NCBI GenBank assembly: GCA_016840385.1
Contig: JAEOSL010000001.1
Location: forward strand, 62,001 to 126,000
Source: Candidatus Thorarchaeota archaeon
Lineage (GTDB): Archaea > Asgardarchaeota > Thorarchaeia > Thorarchaeales > Thorarchaeaceae
Direction of reading: 5' to 3'
Length of the DNA: 64,000 bases
Of the stretch, positions 44,278 to 53,400 are shown piece after piece. A program made the position numbers and the translations under genes. The notes under the pieces are model-generated. The model saw only the letters and a list, made by a program, of their open reading frames with translations, was not told the origin of the DNA and ran no database searches. Numbering within the stretch: the stretch's first letter is position 1; each line of letters begins with the position of its first letter.

Positions 44278-46437
44278 TTATGTCAAAGTTGTCTGCCCAA
44301 CAACGACACTGGGCTTGAATGATTTTACATCAATAATGTTTCTTGCGGCATTGACATCCGCATGGAGTGAACTTCCACAGCTCTCACAGTGAAAATACTC
44401 TCCTCCCTTCTTCTCGTCAGTAGATCCCTTCGACTCCACACGCACACCCTTTTCCCCACAGACATGACACTTCTGAGAGGTCCAAGCAGGGCTTACGGTC
44501 CATACTCCTCCTCTCTTATGTCCAAGACTCTGACGCATGTAGACTACAGTGTCAAAGATCTTTGACCAGAGATTTGAGCTTAATCTCCAAGACAGCGTTC
44601 CCCAACCAGCTGGGGGCGTGTAGGCCTTCAGATTCTCAAAATTTAGAGTCTTGACCTCATACTCTTCACAGAACCACACAGTCTGACTTGCTACCTGTCT
44701 GGCAATCTCTCTGTCCAGTCTACCGACCTTCCTCCATATCGCGGATAGATGTCTGTCTTTCTTGAGGAGATGCCCGGGATAACTTCTGTCTGTGTGCTTT
44801 CGTTCCCAGTTGTTGCGCATCCGCCTCACGTTGGAAGTAAGTCCTCGTGTTTGGTTTCTCAGGTAATCCCTCTTGGAAATCAACTTGTCAAAGGAGACCA
44901 TCTCGTCTACAAATCCTCCATTACCATCACGTACAGAAAGGACGATTGGTACTCGAACTCCACGGTCAGCTCCTGCTCTCCTTTTATAGGTCCGAGGTCC
45001 AAGTTCTTCATCAGCCATTTCTTTCGTTGGTGGTAGGAATGGTATCTGTAGGGTTACTCTATTATCTCTTAAGAGAAGACGGGGTGGTCCACACTTGCGG
45101 GATTTTCTAAGCTTGGCTATCTTCACTTGCAGTTCATTTACCTTATCAGTATCCTTCTCCTTTCGATTCTTAAGTCGGGAATACTGATAGGTTGCATGTT
45201 GTAGTTCAATCGTGTTCATGAGTTGGGTGTGCATATCCTCGAACTTGCGAGCTCTGAACTTCAGCTTCTTTGCTCGATGATACTTACCTTCTTTCTCCGC
45301 GACATCAGCTTTCACTCTGTCCTTCACGACAGATTTAGGCAACCAGTCTAGGAATCTAAAGGAAAGGGTCTTTGTCTTGTAGGGCGACCCTTCTACTTCT
45401 TTTCCTTCAATGGGTTCAGGAAGTTTCAGGAAGAATAGGACCTCATCCTCCTTTTCCTTATCTACTGAGTACCAGTAACCTTGACCTGGGTCGTTCTCGT
45501 TGCTTGCTGAGAAATCCTCTGTATGGGACTGCATCTTAGGAATCGAAAATGGATATCCCACAGATACGAATCCATGAAGAAGGCCATCCACTGAAGCTAA
45601 TACCTCAACAGACTCAGACGAATCCTTGAGATATCTACTTACTCTCTTTCTCTGATATTTTCTGAAACTAAGAGGTTCTCCACGTTCAGTGAGGATGTGT
45701 TCGTCCAGTTTCTTTCTCAATTGCTTCAAGACCGAAATTGTATGGTAATAACCGGTCCCATTGTTCTTTGTGCTCTCGCAGTTGGCACGTACTTCCTTGA
45801 TCAGCTTTGAGAAAATGTATTTGTTCTTCAGCAACCTAACAAGAGCTTCTCTATCCTCACTCACATACTCAATTGCACTCTTCATGAGTTGTCTTCGTAA
45901 CCAATTTGAATGAATGACCCTGGCTACTTGTTCAAGCACATTCCTATACATTCTTTCAAAGCATTGGACTTGGATATCCTTATTGTCCTTATAGGATAGA
46001 TATCCTTCCTTCATCAAGAGATGATATCCATGCCCCCTATAGGAATTCAATTCCTCTCCAAGATTCTCAACTCGTCCTTTGTCTGAATAAACTCTACTAA
46101 GAACAAGATTGACCAGCTCCACATATTTCTCAAAATACATTCCCATCAATGAGAGGTCTGTGTCAATGACCTTTCGGCCAGTCACAGTTTGAATTCTTTC
46201 CTGCACGACCTCAGTATTTGCTCTTCTATATCGAGGGTCGGGTCGATAGCCTTTACCTTTCTTATTCACTTCTCTATCCAATGAGCAGAGTGTGAATGAT
46301 TCGACAAGGTATTTCAGTCCTGTTTTCTGGGGCGTTGTTGATGAAATACTATAATAGTTGTCGACCATTTTCTGTTGTTCAGAGGCCTTTGGCTTCTTAC
46401 ACGAGCGGGGACGACGCCGCTTTTCCTTTTTCATCAA
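44278..46437 (-). CDS. Large TnpB/Cas12-like RuvC nuclease, copy 2
   Basis: A 719-residue paralogue of the protein at 28761. RuvC-I is AGADRGVRVPIVLSV (about 490), RuvC-II TLNFENLKAY (about 597) and RuvC-III LHADVNAARNI (about 692), with zinc ribbon CHVCGEKG...CESCG. The triad is intact. Both copies start with a strongly basic segment (KKEKRRRPRSCKKPK here), share a coiled region rich in RAKKLKFRARKFEDM-type charged repeats, and end with the same VVGQT-like tail. It heads the accessory island. There is no neighbouring CRISPR array. A serine-recombinase remnant at 54943 could have been its transposase partner. Confidence 0.85.
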   Translation of the reverse strand: MMKKEKRRRPRSCKKPKASEQQKMVDNYYSISSTTPQKTGLKYLVESFTLCSLDREVNKKGKGYRPDPRYRRANTEVVQERIQTVTGRKVIDTDLSLMGMYFEKYVELVNLVLSRVYSDKGRVENLGEELNSYRGHGYHLLMKEGYLSYKDNKDIQVQCFERMYRNVLEQVARVIHSNWLRRQLMKSAIEYVSEDREALVRLLKNKYIFSKLIKEVRANCESTKNNGTGYYHTISVLKQLRKKLDEHILTERGEPLSFRKYQRKRVSRYLKDSSESVEVLASVDGLLHGFVSVGYPFSIPKMQSHTEDFSASNENDPGQGYWYSVDKEKEDEVLFFLKLPEPIEGKEVEGSPYKTKTLSFRFLDWLPKSVVKDRVKADVAEKEGKYHRAKKLKFRARKFEDMHTQLMNTIELQHATYQYSRLKNRKEKDTDKVNELQVKIAKLRKSRKCGPPRLLLRDNRVTLQIPFLPPTKEMADEELGPRTYKRRAGADRGVRVPIVLSVRDGNGGFVDEMVSFDKLISKRDYLRNQTRGLTSNVRRMRNNWERKHTDRSYPGHLLKKDRHLSAIWRKVGRLDREIARQVASQTVWFCEEYEVKTLNFENLKAYTPPAGWGTLSWRLSSNLWSKIFDTVVYMRQSLGHKRGGVWTVSPAWTSQKCHVCGEKGVRVESKGSTDEKKGGEYFHCESCGSSLHADVNAARNIIDVKSFKPSVVVGQTTLT

Positions 46438-46639
46438 CTATAACCTCGAAACTTTGTCCCTAAAGTAGCATTTAAACTCATACAGATTTTATTCTATACT
46501 AGTTACCAACAGCGATATATAAACTCGTAAATTATGAGGAGAATTAGTGGTTTTGACCCACTATTCTATAATAACCTCTTTTATAAGTAACTTACAAAAT
46601 GAGCTCCATAGCAATCAATGGCGTGCGATTTTCATAAAA

Positions 46640-46686
46640 TATGTGTACGGGGTACAAGAAAGTAACATTATGTGTACGGGCGTACA
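46640..46686. promoter_or_regulatory. Two tandem TGTAC-n-GTACA dyads
   Basis: TATGTGTACGGG occurs at 46640-46651 and 46669-46680. Each copy continues into GTACA, giving the dyads TGTACGGGGTACA and TGTACGGGCGTACA, spaced 30 bases apart. They lie just upstream of an AATTAAAGG TATA-like element and the 218-residue gene. Likely regulator sites. The rest of 46438-46824 is A+T rich and holds promoters only. Confidence 0.5.
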
Positions 46687-46824
46687 GATTCGAAAGAATT
46701 AAAGGATGCGAGTAGATATCAGAGCAGAATATCATTCTAATAAGAGGGGGTAGACAATATCACACAAGAAGGACTGACTTATGATATACTTCAAAACGAT
46801 GAATTTGGTAATGAAATAATCCAA

Positions 46825-47481
46825 GTGAATTCCACCTTAATGAAAGGAAATCAAGAGAAGAAAGGAATTATGTTTGAGTCAGTCTGGGATCTCAAGCATG
46901 ATCATAGGACAATAACTTTTGTGTCGGGATTTCTTGTCACGCGATTTGGAAAGGAACCACTGGTACCATCTGAGGTCCCTGATAGGCACAAACGGCTTAT
47001 TCGCAATATGGGAGTAATGGTGTTTAGAACTAAACCGTTCAGGGGACTAAAGCTATACCCACCCTTATTTGACAATACTCTTGTAATTGCAGAAAGAAGA
47101 ATTGGCGAGAAGGAATCCAGATTATTCACAAATGAACAGGACGCTGAATTATGGAAACTCCAAACAGACAATGCTGATTTTTCAACACGAAGAATTACAC
47201 CAAAAAAAGCGAAGTATTTGTTTGAATCAAAGGTAACAACCCCCCATGTCATTCGTTCAGCCCAAGAGAACAGTCTTTCGATTAGATATGAATATGTCAG
47301 ATTGATAGAACAGGTAATCACAGGACTTGCAGCCATAGAACAATTCTTAGCTATGAATGAACGGGGTTTGAATCAAAAGTTGCTTGATCATATCTGGAAA
47401 ACTGCTATTGGAACTGAACCACCTTTGGATACCGATTCTGTAATGAATAAAATTAGTGAGTTATTGGATACCCGATCCTAG
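46825..47481 (+). CDS. 218-residue island protein, unknown
   Basis: The first usual start in frame is GTG 46825. The frame stays open back to about 46744, just after a GAGGGGG ribosome-binding-like run, and reads DNITQEGLTYDILQNDEFG, so the true N-terminus may lie upstream with a non-standard start. The protein is mixed alpha/beta with a helical C-terminus (LIEQVITGLAAIEQFLAMNE). No family recognised. It is divergent from large TnpB copy 2. Confidence 0.55.
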   Translation: MNSTLMKGNQEKKGIMFESVWDLKHDHRTITFVSGFLVTRFGKEPLVPSEVPDRHKRLIRNMGVMVFRTKPFRGLKLYPPLFDNTLVIAERRIGEKESRLFTNEQDAELWKLQTDNADFSTRRITPKKAKYLFESKVTTPHVIRSAQENSLSIRYEYVRLIEQVITGLAAIEQFLAMNERGLNQKLLDHIWKTAIGTEPPLDTDSVMNKISELLDTRS

Positions 47482-47560
47482 AGAGAATCGAAGTTTTCTT
47501 TCCATGGGTGACAATGAAGAGGGTATTTCTAAATCCATATGCTAGCCAATTGGGTTATCA

Positions 47561-48553
47561 TCAGAATATTGAAAATGCAGTCTGTAATCGTCCATTTCTG
47601 TCATAACCAATGGTTTTATTCCTAAAGTATCTCATCATGATTTCCGTATCTCTCAATAATTCTCTTTCTGAAACAAATCTGTGAATATCTTCCCAAGTAA
47701 CTCGAAGAAATTGCCTTCGTTGAGTTTCCCTAATATGTTTCTTGAAGATGGTTTCGATATCTAACTCTCGTTCAGACAACACCAGATTGATGAGATAGAA
47801 ATCCATGTCCTGTTGTTTTGCCATCCAAGTTCCAAGTAACCAGAAACGTAATAATTCGTATTTCTGCTCAGTAATTGCAACGGTTTTGTAATCCGAGGTG
47901 AAGACTTCTGAGAGCCAGTTATCTGCACCAGTTTCATATTTCTTAGAGTACCCCAAATTACTGGGTTTTGTTGTGTTTGGAGAAGTGAGTTTTGCTTCAA
48001 TAAAGAATAGAGCTTTATCAGTTTTGATTATAATATCTGGTTCAGAACCTCTCTCTATCCGTTCACCAAACTCTCTTCTTGCTCTATCTAATAGGGACCA
48101 ACCAGTATTTTCTTTTTGACTGTACGACCAATAGAGCACTTCAGATGATTTCAGTGAGCTGTCGGTAATCGAACCCAAGAATCCTTCAATCAGATCATTC
48201 CTTTCTAAGAATCTAAAGACATTCCAGCTAACGGCATCTTCGCTATTATCTCGTGCTATTCGACTTTCTCTCTTTTTCGTTCTAATTCTTTCAAGAAGAT
48301 CCAAATCTGATCTTTCTTTCCAAAGAAGATTATCCAATTCATTTGGGTATTCAAAGGTTGATGGAGAGATGACGATATCATGCTTTGGACACTTGAATCT
48401 ATTCTCTTTCCTGAAATAACCACGCTGCCTTTCCACTTTTTCACTGCATCCTTTGACTGGACATTCAACTGTGGTTTTGGTAATTTCGATTTTTTCCTTC
48501 AATTCTTCTACGCCAAACATTTCAACTCTTCTCTTAACAATGGATGATTTCAA
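47561..48553 (-). CDS. PD-(D/E)XK nuclease with N-terminal zinc finger
   Basis: A 330-residue protein. A Cys/His finger (CPVKGC...CPKH, about 35-62) precedes a restriction-endonuclease-like core with GSEPDIIIKTDKALFFIEAKLTS (Asp then E-A-K, about 170-190). The C-terminal part is helical and basic. The fold and the E-x-K lysine support a DNA-cutting enzyme, perhaps a restriction-like effector, but no methyltransferase partner is present. A second Met (residue 12) could be the start. Confidence 0.7.
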   Translation of the reverse strand: MKSSIVKRRVEMFGVEELKEKIEITKTTVECPVKGCSEKVERQRGYFRKENRFKCPKHDIVISPSTFEYPNELDNLLWKERSDLDLLERIRTKKRESRIARDNSEDAVSWNVFRFLERNDLIEGFLGSITDSSLKSSEVLYWSYSQKENTGWSLLDRARREFGERIERGSEPDIIIKTDKALFFIEAKLTSPNTTKPSNLGYSKKYETGADNWLSEVFTSDYKTVAITEQKYELLRFWLLGTWMAKQQDMDFYLINLVLSERELDIETIFKKHIRETQRRQFLRVTWEDIHRFVSERELLRDTEIMMRYFRNKTIGYDRNGRLQTAFSIF

Positions 48554-48624
48554 TTCTTAAGACATATACTATTCATGTCAAGAATTCAAATTTGGATGCT
48601 AACACATCTTTCCTCTGAAACCGA

Positions 48625-49377
48625 TTAGGGAGGCAGTAGTCTGACTGCATAGGGTTCTATGAGATTTGCTTTTCCTACTACCCATGCAGTTCTGTATGTT
48701 GTGCTTACAGGAATTGCAGATTTTGTACAAACCAATCCCTGAAACTGTTTTGGTATCTGTTTTTCTCCTGGAAAGGTAATACATCTTGTAAGATCAAGTT
48801 CAACCATCTGTTCTCTGAGTTCTAATTCCTCGATAATTAAAGCATAGAATTTAACTGAAGGATTACGAAGGCAAACCCAGTAATGGTCCGGCATTTCCAC
48901 CTTCTTATCGTCCCTTCTCCATGAAGGTTCCATCTTCTTCCAAGAATCCACTCTGTTTTGTACAAGCTCTTGGTCATTCAGAAGTTCCTCAGGCGAGTAC
49001 ACTCGTTTCTTGAATCTTGGCCAATCCTCCTGCCCCGAATCATCTGCACAGAACAACAGATCAATCCTTTTGGGAAGACCTCCATACTGATTTCCCCATT
49101 TAGTAAGATTGTACCTCACAGAGTAATCAGCCGGTGTGATTCTGTAAGCGAATGGATACCATGGTTTCGGATCTGAGAGGCGTTCGAGTTCAATTTCTCT
49201 CGTGATGCGATCCATTAGCTCAGAAAGGGTTTCCTCGTAATCTCCTACCTTGATTAGCACAAATGGATTCGATAAATCATCATTGATTTCTACCAAAGTT
49301 ACAACTCCATACCAGCTCTTTTGATGTTGAACTAAATATATATCATTTCCGAGATGTGTGATTTTCCCCCTCTCCAT
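48625..49377 (-). CDS. 250-residue island protein, unknown
   Basis: A mixed alpha/beta protein rich in aromatic and charged residues (NLTKWGNQYGGLPKRIDLLF; EMPDHYWVCLRNPSVKFY). No catalytic motif recognised. It is on the same strand as the nuclease downstream and the RadA-like gene upstream, so it is probably part of one island transcript with gaps of about 70-140 bases. Confidence 0.5.
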   Translation of the reverse strand: MERGKITHLGNDIYLVQHQKSWYGVVTLVEINDDLSNPFVLIKVGDYEETLSELMDRITREIELERLSDPKPWYPFAYRITPADYSVRYNLTKWGNQYGGLPKRIDLLFCADDSGQEDWPRFKKRVYSPEELLNDQELVQNRVDSWKKMEPSWRRDDKKVEMPDHYWVCLRNPSVKFYALIIEELELREQMVELDLTRCITFPGEKQIPKQFQGLVCTKSAIPVSTTYRTAWVVGKANLIEPYAVRLLPP

Positions 49378-49515
49378 GTAAGAAAGAAATCGTACTATTC
49401 ATTCTAGACTTTTCTGAGATAACCTCATGACTTTATGAAAAAGCATGCATTTGTGGTTTCTATCTACGTAGATACATAGCATATTTGATAAATGAGCAAA
49501 GGAGCTTGCCAAGAT

Positions 49516-50496
49516 CTAGAGAGATGATGAATTAAGATATCTTTGCACTCGTGTTGTTTCCTTATTTCGAGATGTACGATTTCCAAAGAACCCACCATTG
49601 CCAATATACAGTTTACATTCTGTATGCAGACCATCATGGTAATCAGTTGAAACCACATTTCTCTCTCCCTCTTCTATGAGATGTAGATGAAGAACATAAT
49701 CGATCATCGAAGACTGAGAACCACTTCGCTTGTATTCATGGAACATACTCCTACTGAACCCATATCGCAACCTGTTAGTAAGTACGAAAATCGAACCAGT
49801 TGGTCTACTTATCCGACTAATATTTTCAAGAACCCCTGAAGATGTAGAACGATTCTCTTGATGTTTCAATGCACCACCTAATGAATCTATAATAACTAGA
49901 GAAACGTGGTGTTTTGCAAGAGCATTACGTACGGATTCAAAATTTGGCTCCAAAAATCCCCTCTTTTTCACATCTACCATAATGACATTCTTCAAAGCTA
50001 CTTTGGAATCCATCCGATATCTGTAAGCAATTTCCATGATTCTCTTCTTTCTATAACTTTGGTCAGTATCGTACCAGATTACCTTTGGTACAGAACCATT
50101 ATCTGTTTCCACCAATTGAGCTTGTATCGCTAGATGGGCACACATAAGCGTTTTTCCAGCCCATTGTTGCCCTTGAATTTCTACGATACTCTCAGACCGA
50201 AAACCTCCACCAAGAGATTTATCGATACAATCGAAACCCGTTCCAAGAAGGGGGACATTCTTCTCCTTCATTTCAAAACTAGTCTTGAATCCACTAATTC
50301 CAATTGCCTGTTTTGCAAGCCGGATAATCTTCAGTGACTGCTCTTTTGAAATTTCAATTCCGGACGATATAATTTCTGGAACACTATGTGCAAGTAGTTC
50401 CGCGGTTGTTATACCAATCTTCACAAGCTGTGACTGAACATTATCTGAGAGCGAGGGTATTTGATCAAGACGGGTCCGTTTCAGAATTCCTCCCAT
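49516..50496 (-). CDS. RadA/RecA-like ATPase of the giant-nuclease operon
   Basis: A 326-residue RadA-family protein. An N-terminal helix-hairpin-helix region (about 12-60; SQLVKIGITTAELLAHS) precedes the core. Walker A is GQQWAGKT (residues 109-116), the RadA-type strand is VIWYDTDQSYRKKRI, Walker B is SLVIIDSLGGAL, and a VLTNRLRYGF segment lies before the L2 region. It is shorter and more divergent than a housekeeping RadA. Its ATG directly follows the stop codon of the 1425-residue gene (TAG-ATG), so the two are co-translated. It probably supplies ATPase or strand-binding activity to the giant nuclease. Confidence 0.82.
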   Translation of the reverse strand: MGGILKRTRLDQIPSLSDNVQSQLVKIGITTAELLAHSVPEIISSGIEISKEQSLKIIRLAKQAIGISGFKTSFEMKEKNVPLLGTGFDCIDKSLGGGFRSESIVEIQGQQWAGKTLMCAHLAIQAQLVETDNGSVPKVIWYDTDQSYRKKRIMEIAYRYRMDSKVALKNVIMVDVKKRGFLEPNFESVRNALAKHHVSLVIIDSLGGALKHQENRSTSSGVLENISRISRPTGSIFVLTNRLRYGFSRSMFHEYKRSGSQSSMIDYVLHLHLIEEGERNVVSTDYHDGLHTECKLYIGNGGFFGNRTSRNKETTRVQRYLNSSSL

Positions 50497-53400
50497 CTAT
50501 ACACCTTCCTCCTTATCAAGTTGGATTCTAGATACCACTTCTTTTCTAAGATCCTCTCCGCCAAATCGAAAATGAAAATCTGTTAATGGATCCCATGACA
50601 ATCTTCCTTGAATGGCAATTCCTGCATTGTAAGGCAAAAGGAGTGTTTGTACAGCTTGATTTCTATCCTTATGAGCAATATTTTGCCCGACCTTTTTCCA
50701 ACGCTTTTCACCTCGCATTTTGAAAGAAATGCTTCCATAGTCAATTGTCCCTTCCAAGCGACACTTCACTCTAGTCACCCCTGACGTTTGTACACCTATT
50801 GTCTTAATGTACTCGAATAGTTGCTCACCAAAATCTGCTTGTCGTTCTGGAAGCAACTGGTTTCGAATGGAAGGATACTGCATTCCTAAAGTGAGGACCT
50901 TGATGTACCTCAATCGCGCTGGCGAGTTTCGTGACCTTGTTCCAAAACGTATCATCCCAACAGGGTTCCAATTGAAAGAGGAGGGGTTTGTTATTCCACG
51001 TAGTTCACTCTTGTCCTGTAGTGCTTTCTCTGTTTCGTAAAGGATATTGATACCTTGATGCTCAGCTATTAGAAAAGGCCGGATTATGCAATTCTTGGAC
51101 TTGAAATCTGCAAGAGTAGCTATATCATCAAACGATGTCACAGCGTTAGCTCTTATTAGTGGCAACAGGCCTGGTCTTATTGCATCTTGCTCAACACATC
51201 CAGCTATGAACCTATCACTATATGGTCCATCTTCAAAAACATACCAACGATATTTTCCAGGATTATTTTTGGATATATCCACACGTAGTCCATATCGAAC
51301 ATTAGAGAGGGCAGTAGTTCTGGGATAGGGAGCTCTATTCCAATAGATGACTTTAGCTTTTAATTGTTCATAAACACTAGCAGTATCATATTCTGAATCC
51401 GAATGTAACCCTGTTCTGGACCGAGCCCCCATCTGTAAAGTGATCCATGGCAAAGCCATTTTCCAAAGAAACTGTATCTCTGTCTGATGAAGCGCATAAT
51501 GTTCAGTCAAACTTGCTATCATTAAGATAAGATAATTACCATAATAATGAAGGATATCTTTTCTCTCGACCCGCAATTCAGTCAATTCTCTCTTCATTCT
51601 ACTTGGCATAGGCCAGCCATCCAGCCAATCTCTTTCCCAGAGCAATCGGAACCATGTCTGACTGGAGTACCTATTATTCCTGAAAAATCCTGCAAACTTC
51701 TGCAACATATCCATTGATGGGAGTTTAACTGCTTTTGCAATAACCTTGACAAACTCTTTACAATGTTCCTTCAAATAAGATGAACTTGAATTGAGACTTA
51801 GCAGGAATTTACAGGCGTCCTGTAACCTTACTAATTCGATTCGTGCAGCTTCATTACTTGAGAACTCTGCATACACTAATTTAGAATGATTAGGTGGATG
51901 TGGTGTTGATTTATGCGGTTTGAGTACCAACTTTGTTTGTTCATACTCTCTCTTTGTGTTTATTGAGCTAGGGGAAGGTATGGACAAATTTGTAGAAAAT
52001 GTCAAGCGAGAATTTGATCCCTTGGTCCCCAGTTTTTTACCTAACTTTTTCTTCTTTACTTTAAGGCTATCTAGATTTTTGTCTTCAGACTCGGAAGACT
52101 CTTTGGATCTTGAATCCCAAGACTCTAAGAACGGAAATAGCTCAATCGCCATATCCTTACTAAACATGGAAGTTCCTTCAGATTTCAACCAGCGAAATGT
52201 GCTTGGTGGTCGAGTGTGAATTCTATCCATTAACTTCTGCTCTTTATCAGATGGCTTCCGTGACCGGAATCGTTTGGACCATCCTATCAAAGGAGGAATT
52301 CCAATTGTTGTGCATCTGATTCCTTTTTCCATATCAGGAACAATTGACACTAATCCTCTTACATGGTCATGTATCGGAACTTTACTTCCGCCTTTTCTTG
52401 GTGGGAGCGGGATGTTCATTACGATCTCATTGATGTATGGTTGTAAAGGAGAATCGTGTCTGAACGGTCGCAGTTGCGAACGCTTGTACAACACTGAAGT
52501 CGTAGCAAGGGGTTGAGGTGTTCCAAACCAAAGTGTACATGTTTCTGGTAATGATGTGGCATTCGCTATATGCACAGATAAAGTGTCGACTAAGCCTTCA
52601 AGTTCTTTTGGAGCAATTTTTCTAATGGTATCAATACCTGACACGATAACGAGATCATAATTCTTGACCCGCAATTTTATTGATTCGGTAGAAGGCAGTT
52701 CGTTTCCTGAAAACAATACATTTTCTATTTCTACGGAGAAATCTAGGAACTCGATACCTTTACAGAATTTAGCTACTCTATCATGATGGAAGTCCAATCG
52801 TAATGTAGCAGCTCTGATTATTTCATCCGTAAATTCTCCTGCAAGGTCAATCCAGACAACCTTCCTGAGATTACGTTCGCAAGCAAGATCATATCCAAAC
52901 TTTAGTCCATGCCAATGTTGTGCAATCCAACCTGCACTATCACCTGGGGAACTTACACCATCTGCAGAGAGATACAGTATAAAATGTCTTAATTCATCTC
53001 TACTACACTTGAATGGGTTGAGTTCACTGACTGCGTGTGGTGGAATAGGTGAAGGAAGGATTTCTTGAAGAGAAGCATCTTTTGGTAATGTGAAAGGAGA
53101 GAGCACAATTGCAATTCGGATATTTAATGCCCACCTAAATGTAGGTTCAAATAACGTCCGAGGATATTTCAATTCCCCCTCTGGTTTCTTTGAACGCATT
53201 TCTACCAGGTCTTGATATACCTGTTTGTAAACAGTCTTGATGAACTTAGGTAGGATACGTCTTAGACGTGAAGAGCGCTCATGACCATCAACAAGAATTA
53301 TCCCCTTTAGAATCGTTGAAGGTGGTGAAAGGTCATCTTTTGCAATTGCTTTATACTCTTGTAGTAATACTTCAGCATAAGATTCCACTTGTTTCTGTTC

